DNA of 64,000 nucleotides from Paenibacillus_AR sp051594765 (GTDB taxonomy: Bacteria; Bacillota; Bacilli; Paenibacillales; NBRC-103111): assembly GCF_051594765.1 (NCBI RefSeq), contig NZ_JBPPGJ010000008.1:1-64000 (forward strand), in the 5' to 3' direction. A model generated the notes under the pieces. That model was not told the origin of the DNA, did no database searches, and saw only the letters and a program-made list of their open reading frames with translations. Of the stretch, positions 60,100-64,000 are shown one piece after another; position 1 is the first letter of the stretch; each line of letters begins with the position of its first letter. Made by a program: the position numbers and the translations under genes.

Positions 60100-60438
60100 G
60101 TGAAGAAAACCATGATTATCGCATCGTGCATCCTGGGCATGAGCATGATTGCCGGATCACTCATCCTGTCACGAGAAGCCGGAAGCCCTATTCGAGGCAG
60201 GGAAGAGAACCCGATGATGACAGAGAAGCAGCTATCGGAGTATTTGCATGTCTCTAATGCGGATTTACAGAAGATCATAGCCGAAGATCAGACCAAGAGA
60301 GTGGAGCTGCGGAGATCGAACGGTTCCTGGGACACCTACAGCATGATACCGTATGCAGCAATCGGGGAGACCAAGGTGTTCATGAAGGATGAAGTTGACC
60401 AATGGGTGAAGTATCGTTCGTTCCATCATGATCCCTAA
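60100..60438 (+). CDS. Membrane-tethered excisionase-like HTH protein
   Basis: 112 aa from GTG 60100 (GGGGAGGAG upstream). One TM at the N-terminus (MIIASCILGMSMIAGSLIL), then MTEKQLSEYLHVSNADLQKII, a MerR/excisionase-type helix-turn-helix, and IPYAAIGETKVFMKDEVDQWVKY, the wing and final helix of that family. DNA binding is likely only if the C-terminus is cytoplasmic; the Arg/Glu-rich segment after the TM is compatible. Unknown target; no attP or integrase nearby. Isolated by terminators. Confidence 0.65.
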   Translation: MKKTMIIASCILGMSMIAGSLILSREAGSPIRGREENPMMTEKQLSEYLHVSNADLQKIIAEDQTKRVELRRSNGSWDTYSMIPYAAIGETKVFMKDEVDQWVKYRSFHHDP

Positions 60439-60535
60439 GGGTAAGTTCACTTTGCACCATCCACCGGTTAGCCCATCGGCTTGCCACATGTCGAAAGGGA
60501 AGAATCTCCAACGCCCGGCCTGCACATCATAACGA

Positions 60536-60575
60536 ATGGAAACCGCCTTGAGTGCAAGGCGGTTTTCTCCTTTGA
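60536..60575 (+). terminator. Terminator after the HTH protein gene
   Basis: GAAAACCGCCTT/AAGGCGGTTTTC hairpin, followed by TCCTTTG. About 95 bp after the stop. Confidence 0.6.
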
Positions 60576-60672
60576 TACGACAAGAAAGATTAATAATACA
60601 TAAAATGATCAACAAGATGTATGGAAACTTAGTTCAATTTTGTTTAAACTGACAGCGAGGTGAGAGTGGAGA

Positions 60673-62259
60673 ATGATCATTAACCCAACAGAGAAGAAAT
60701 GGACCATGCCAGAGGTGCAATTGCCTGCCATTCCGGACCGCGAATTCCGCTTAACGGACTACGGCGCCGTGGGAGACGGAGTGACCGACAATACCGAGGC
60801 CTTCCGGAAGGCCATCGCCGATTGCTCGGCAGCGGGCGGAGGCCGCATCGTCATTCCGGCCGGCCTGTGGCTGACCGGACCGCTGAAGCTGGCCAGCCGT
60901 CTGGAGCTTCACGCAGAAGCCGGCGCAACCGTGCTGTTCAGCAAAAGGTTCAGCGATTACCCATTGATTGCATCGACCTTTGAAGGCCTGCCGGCCGTCC
61001 GCTGCCAGTCGCCGCTGGACGCCGAGGGCTGTGAAGATATTGCCATCACCGGTACCGGCGTGTTCGACGGAGGCGGTGAGGCTTGGAGGCCCGTGAAGGA
61101 TTGGAAGATGACCGACAGGCAGTGGAAGAAGCTGGCGGCAAGCGGCGGCGTAGTGGACGAGGCCAACATGATGTGGTGGCCGAGCCCTGCAGCGATGAAC
61201 GGCGGCGCCCGCCTGGCCGAGCTGCTCCGGGAAGGGAAGACTGAGCCGGCGGATTTCCTGGAGATCCGGGATTACCTGCGTCCGAATCTGCTCAGCTTCC
61301 GCCGCTGCAAGCGGGTTCTCCTGCAGGATGCCACGTTCCAGAATTCCCCGGCGTGGAACCTGCATCCGTGGGCCTGTGAGCATGTGACCCTCCGCGGCGT
61401 CACCGTGCGGAATCCCTGGTTCGCCCAGAACGGCGACGGCCTGGATCTGGATTCCTGCAAGTACGCGCTGGTGGAGAACTGCAGCTTCGACGTGGGCGAC
61501 GACGCCATCTGCATGAAGTCCGGCAAGGATAAGCCCGGCCGGGATCTGGGGATGCCGCTGGAGTACGTCACCATCCGCAACTGCATCGTATACCATGGCC
61601 ACGGCGGCTTCGTCGTCGGCAGCGAGATGTCCGGCGGCGTCCGGTATGTGGACGTGTCCGACTGCACCTTCATGGGGACGGATATCGGCATCCGCTTCAA
61701 GAGCGCCCGGGGACGCGGCGGCGTGGTGGAGGACATCGCCATGCGCAACATCCGCATGGTGGACATCGTCGGCGAAGCCATCTCCTTCTCGCTCTTCTAC
61801 GAGGGCAAGGAAGGCTCCGGCGAAGCTCGGGACCAAGCATTCCCCGTCACGGAGGAGACACCGGTGTTCCGCAACATCACCATCGACGATTGTGTGTGCA
61901 CCGGTGCGGAGACCGCCTTCCTCATCAACGGCCTGGCCGAGATGCCCGTCGAAGGCTTGACCATCCGCAACTACTTGGCGGAAGCCAAGCAGGGCGTGGT
62001 CTGCCACAACGCCAAGAAGCTCCGCCTGGAGGATCTGCGCCTGACGACGGCCGAGGGACCTCTGGTGAAGCTGCATCAATGCGAGGAGGTGGACATTCTC
62101 CGGCTTACGGGAAGCGGAAGCGGGGACAGCCGGATGCTGACGGTCAGCGGCAGCCGGAGCGGTGCCATCGACTGCCGGCAGCCGGACACGGCCGAGAACT
62201 GCCGGGCCGTAGCCGTCGCCCCTGAAGTAACGGGAAGGGTCGAGATCCACAGCGTGTAA
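60673..62259 (+). CDS. Glycoside hydrolase family 28 (intracellular exo-polygalacturonase / rhamnogalacturonan hydrolase)
   Basis: 528 aa, no signal peptide. DYGAVGDGVTDNTEAFRKAI start of the beta-helix; catalytic residues in NGDGLDLDSCKYALVENCSF and GDDAICMKSGKD, then YHGHGGFVVGSEMSGG and IGIRFKSARGRGG, the GH28 signature set. Cytoplasmic GH28 enzymes act on imported galacturonic-acid-containing oligomers. Fits downstream of PL11. RBS GAGGTGAGAG. Convergent with the AraC gene. Confidence 0.92.
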   Translation: MIINPTEKKWTMPEVQLPAIPDREFRLTDYGAVGDGVTDNTEAFRKAIADCSAAGGGRIVIPAGLWLTGPLKLASRLELHAEAGATVLFSKRFSDYPLIASTFEGLPAVRCQSPLDAEGCEDIAITGTGVFDGGGEAWRPVKDWKMTDRQWKKLAASGGVVDEANMMWWPSPAAMNGGARLAELLREGKTEPADFLEIRDYLRPNLLSFRRCKRVLLQDATFQNSPAWNLHPWACEHVTLRGVTVRNPWFAQNGDGLDLDSCKYALVENCSFDVGDDAICMKSGKDKPGRDLGMPLEYVTIRNCIVYHGHGGFVVGSEMSGGVRYVDVSDCTFMGTDIGIRFKSARGRGGVVEDIAMRNIRMVDIVGEAISFSLFYEGKEGSGEARDQAFPVTEETPVFRNITIDDCVCTGAETAFLINGLAEMPVEGLTIRNYLAEAKQGVVCHNAKKLRLEDLRLTTAEGPLVKLHQCEEVDILRLTGSGSGDSRMLTVSGSRSGAIDCRQPDTAENCRAVAVAPEVTGRVEIHSV

Positions 62260-62293
62260 GCGGCTAGGGAAGGGGAGGCAAGGGGAAGGGAAG

Positions 62294-62319
62294 AAAGGGC
62301 GGCGCTAAGGCCGTCCTTC
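62294..62319. terminator. Weak hairpin between GH28 and the AraC gene
   Basis: AAGGGCGGC/GCCGTCCTT with a 5-nt loop; no long T-run on either side. Possible shared terminator. Confidence 0.35.
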
Positions 62320-63175
62320 ATCCCTTATGATGCTTGCGGTAGTGAAGCGGCGAGTAGCCCGTCACCTTCTTGAAGGTCTTGTTGAAGTGGGATACGTGCT
62401 CGAAGCCGACCATCTCGGCGATGCGGTGGATCTTCTCCTTGCCGGTACGCAGAAGCTTCTGGGACTCGCGGATCCGGACCACCCGGACGTACTCGCTGAA
62501 GTGGAAGCCCGTCAGCTTCAGGAAGATCCGGCTGAGATACGCGGGACTGATGTAGAACAGCTTCGCCACATGGTCCAGCGTCAGAGGCTCCCGGTAATGA
62601 TCGTGGATGTAGGAAGCGATCTCCGATATTTTCTGATGCATGGGGTGGGAGGCTTCGGTGGTTTCCTGTCCCAGATTCCCGTTGCGGTGGATCCGGATCA
62701 GGAACTCCATAAGGAGGCTCCGCACATAGGATGCGTAGAGAGCGGGCTCTTCCCGGCATTCGGACAGCATGGTCAGAAGCAGGTGCTCCAGCTCGGATTG
62801 CTGGTCGAGAGGGAAGCGCAGCAGCGCCGACTCCTGAAAAGAGGGCAGGTCCAGCACCGCACGGTCCTGTTCGGTCAGGAACTCCGGGGCGAAGTGTACG
62901 AGCACCCGCTCGAATTCTTCGATTTGGGAGCTGGCGGTGGAGTGAAGATCTCCCGGCCGGACCAGGACCAAATCTCCTTTTTGGGCGGTATAGACTTTGC
63001 CGTTCATGAAATAGACCCGTTCCCCCTGGAGCAGATAATAGAGCTCGTAGTAGGGATGGGTATGGGGCCGCGGCATAACGTAGTAGCCGGTCCGGCGCAT
63101 CTGCTGTATGGAAAACAGCTGGTCGTCGATTTGGTATTTGATCCCGATGAGGTCGCTCATGGTGGCGTTCACCAT
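62318..63175 (-). CDS. AraC-family regulator with cupin sensor
   Basis: 285 aa from ATG 63175 (AAGGATAGG upstream; ATG 63160 is also possible). N-terminal cupin (HTHPYYELYYLLQGERVYFMNGK, LVLVRPGDLHSTAS) for sugar sensing; C-terminal double HTH: EPLTLDHVAKLFYISPAYLSRIFLKLTGFHFSEYVRVVRI and IHRIAEMVGFEHVSHFNKTFKKVTGYSP. Divergent from GH43 and convergent with GH28, so it likely controls the sugar-degradation genes beside it. The palindrome at 63206-63216 is a candidate site. Confidence 0.92.
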   Translation of the reverse strand: MVNATMSDLIGIKYQIDDQLFSIQQMRRTGYYVMPRPHTHPYYELYYLLQGERVYFMNGKVYTAQKGDLVLVRPGDLHSTASSQIEEFERVLVHFAPEFLTEQDRAVLDLPSFQESALLRFPLDQQSELEHLLLTMLSECREEPALYASYVRSLLMEFLIRIHRNGNLGQETTEASHPMHQKISEIASYIHDHYREPLTLDHVAKLFYISPAYLSRIFLKLTGFHFSEYVRVVRIRESQKLLRTGKEKIHRIAEMVGFEHVSHFNKTFKKVTGYSPLHYRKHHKG

Positions 63176-63205
63176 CCTATCCTTGTTCCACAAAAAGTGA
63201 CAATA

Positions 63206-63216
63206 TGTATCATACA
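63206..63216. promoter_or_regulatory. Palindrome TGTATCATACA in the AraC-GH43 gap
   Basis: 11-bp perfect palindrome in the 135-bp divergent region. Candidate binding site; short enough to arise by chance. Confidence 0.3.
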
Positions 63217-63310
63217 AGACTGCTGGGCTCTTGGAAATAGAGGCCGATAAAAATGCTGTATGACAAGAGTATACATGGTTCATCTATTGAATGAAAGAGG
63301 AGGGTTATCA

Positions 63311-64000
63311 ATGTCGAAAGAGCAAGGTATGAAGTCCGTGTGGGTGGCGGATCTGGGGGACGGAACCTACCGGAATCCGATCCTGTACGCCGATTATTCG
63401 GACCCCGATATGGTCCGGGTGGGGGAGGATTTCTATATGACGGCCTCCAGCTTCGCCCACTCACCTGGACTGCCGGTGCTGCACTCCAAGGATCTGGTCA
63501 ATTGGACCCTGATCGCCCATGCGGTGGATGTGCTGCCGGGCGGGTATGACGGCTGCGTCCGTCACGGGGACGGCGTATGGGCTCCCAGCATCCGGTACCA
63601 CGACGGTAAGTATTGGATCTTCTTCAGCGCGCCGGACGAAGGCATCTACATGACCACGGCGGAGAATCCGGCGGGTCCCTGGTCGCCGCTGCACATGGTC
63701 AAGGAGGTCAAGGGCTGGATTGACCCGTGCCCGTTCTGGGACGACGACGGCCAGGCATATCTGGTCCACGCCTTCGCCCGGAGCCGCTGCGGCATCAAGC
63801 ACCGCCTGAAGATGTGCCGCATGAAGCCGGACGGCACGGCCCTCTTGGATGATGGTGTCGTCATCTTCGACGGGGAGCAGGACCATCCGACCATGGAAGG
63901 GCCCAAGATGTACAAGCGCAACGGCTACTATTACATCTTCGCGCCGGCAGGCGGCGTGCCCACCGGGTGGCAGACCATCCTGCGGTCAAAGTCCGTCTTT
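63311..64000 (+). CDS. Glycoside hydrolase family 43 (partial, runs off the window)
   Basis: At least 230 aa; no stop before the window end. ATG 63311 with GAGGAGGG upstream, no signal peptide. TYRNPILYADYSDPDMVRVGEDFY holds the catalytic base Asp (Asp31), KGWIDPCPFWDDDG the pKa-modulating Asp, and HPTMEGPKMYKRNGYYYIF the acid Glu: five-bladed propeller GH43, likely alpha-L-arabinofuranosidase or beta-xylosidase. Cytoplasmic, acting on imported pectin or hemicellulose oligomers; divergent from the AraC regulator. Confidence 0.93.
   Translation, partial: MSKEQGMKSVWVADLGDGTYRNPILYADYSDPDMVRVGEDFYMTASSFAHSPGLPVLHSKDLVNWTLIAHAVDVLPGGYDGCVRHGDGVWAPSIRYHDGKYWIFFSAPDEGIYMTTAENPAGPWSPLHMVKEVKGWIDPCPFWDDDGQAYLVHAFARSRCGIKHRLKMCRMKPDGTALLDDGVVIFDGEQDHPTMEGPKMYKRNGYYYIFAPAGGVPTGWQTILRSKSVF

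Overview
The window is high-GC DNA from an endospore-forming Firmicute, most likely a Paenibacillaceae member. Direct support: the tail of an rRNA operon, two near-identical alpha/beta-type SASP genes each behind a sigma-G-like promoter, CwlJ, GerQ, LytH, YunB and YlbJ, a T-box in front of trpS, AGGAGG-type ribosome binding sites, an SLH-anchored pectin lyase, and gene order matching the Bacillus lipA/lytH/yunB neighbourhood.

Layout. 1-850: 23S 3' end, 5S and terminator, a second copy of the 5S end plus terminator, then an unexplained array of four palindromes. 0.9-18 kb: a polygalacturonate-binding-type lipoprotein behind four 11-bp-periodic TTCAG repeats, two tandem esterases, a multi-PAS diguanylate cyclase, a modular GH44 glucanase, a rhamnogalacturonan acetylesterase preceded by a coupled 51-codon ORF, a three-gene ArsR/SRPBCC operon with visible operators, and a 1,297-aa secreted beta-sandwich protein. 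18-27 kb: yunB, lytH, a nickel-pincer (lar) cluster in which larC is split into two convergent genes, lipA, a YutD protein with an Arg/Gly-rich tail, a second four-palindrome array, and NAD kinase. 27-42 kb: glucan phosphorylase, ylbJ, truncated globin, DUF2225, L-LDH, PepF, two SASP genes, a permease pair with a truncated partner, T-box/trpS. 42-55 kb: heterodimeric ABC exporter, metallophosphoesterase, gerQ-cwlJ, a chemoreceptor of unusual topology, ctaB, SCO, an AEC transporter, a small Toprim protein. 55-64 kb: SLH-anchored PL11 rhamnogalacturonan lyase, membrane-tethered HTH protein, cytoplasmic GH28, AraC regulator, and a GH43 cut by the window end.

How they fit. Two edges of the window carry plant cell-wall functions. 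PL11 at the surface cuts rhamnogalacturonan I, the YesY-type esterase removes acetyl groups, GH28 and GH43 lack signal peptides and would finish imported oligomers, and the AraC protein between them is the likely local regulator. GH44 with CBM3 attacks glucan or xyloglucan, and the Cthe_2159-type protein may bind pectate. The middle is housekeeping plus sporulation genes.

Most unusual signals: (i) two unrelated-sequence, non-coding arrays of four GGC...GCC palindromes with almost identical spacing (50/61/50 and 51/61/51 bp) at 660-840 and 26063-26246; (ii) larC1 and larC2 convergent across a bidirectional terminator, with the lar cluster lying between lytH and lipA; (iii) the coupled 51-codon ORF before the acetylesterase; (iv) the RGG/RD-rich tail on YutD. 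All family calls were made by eye; no database search was run.
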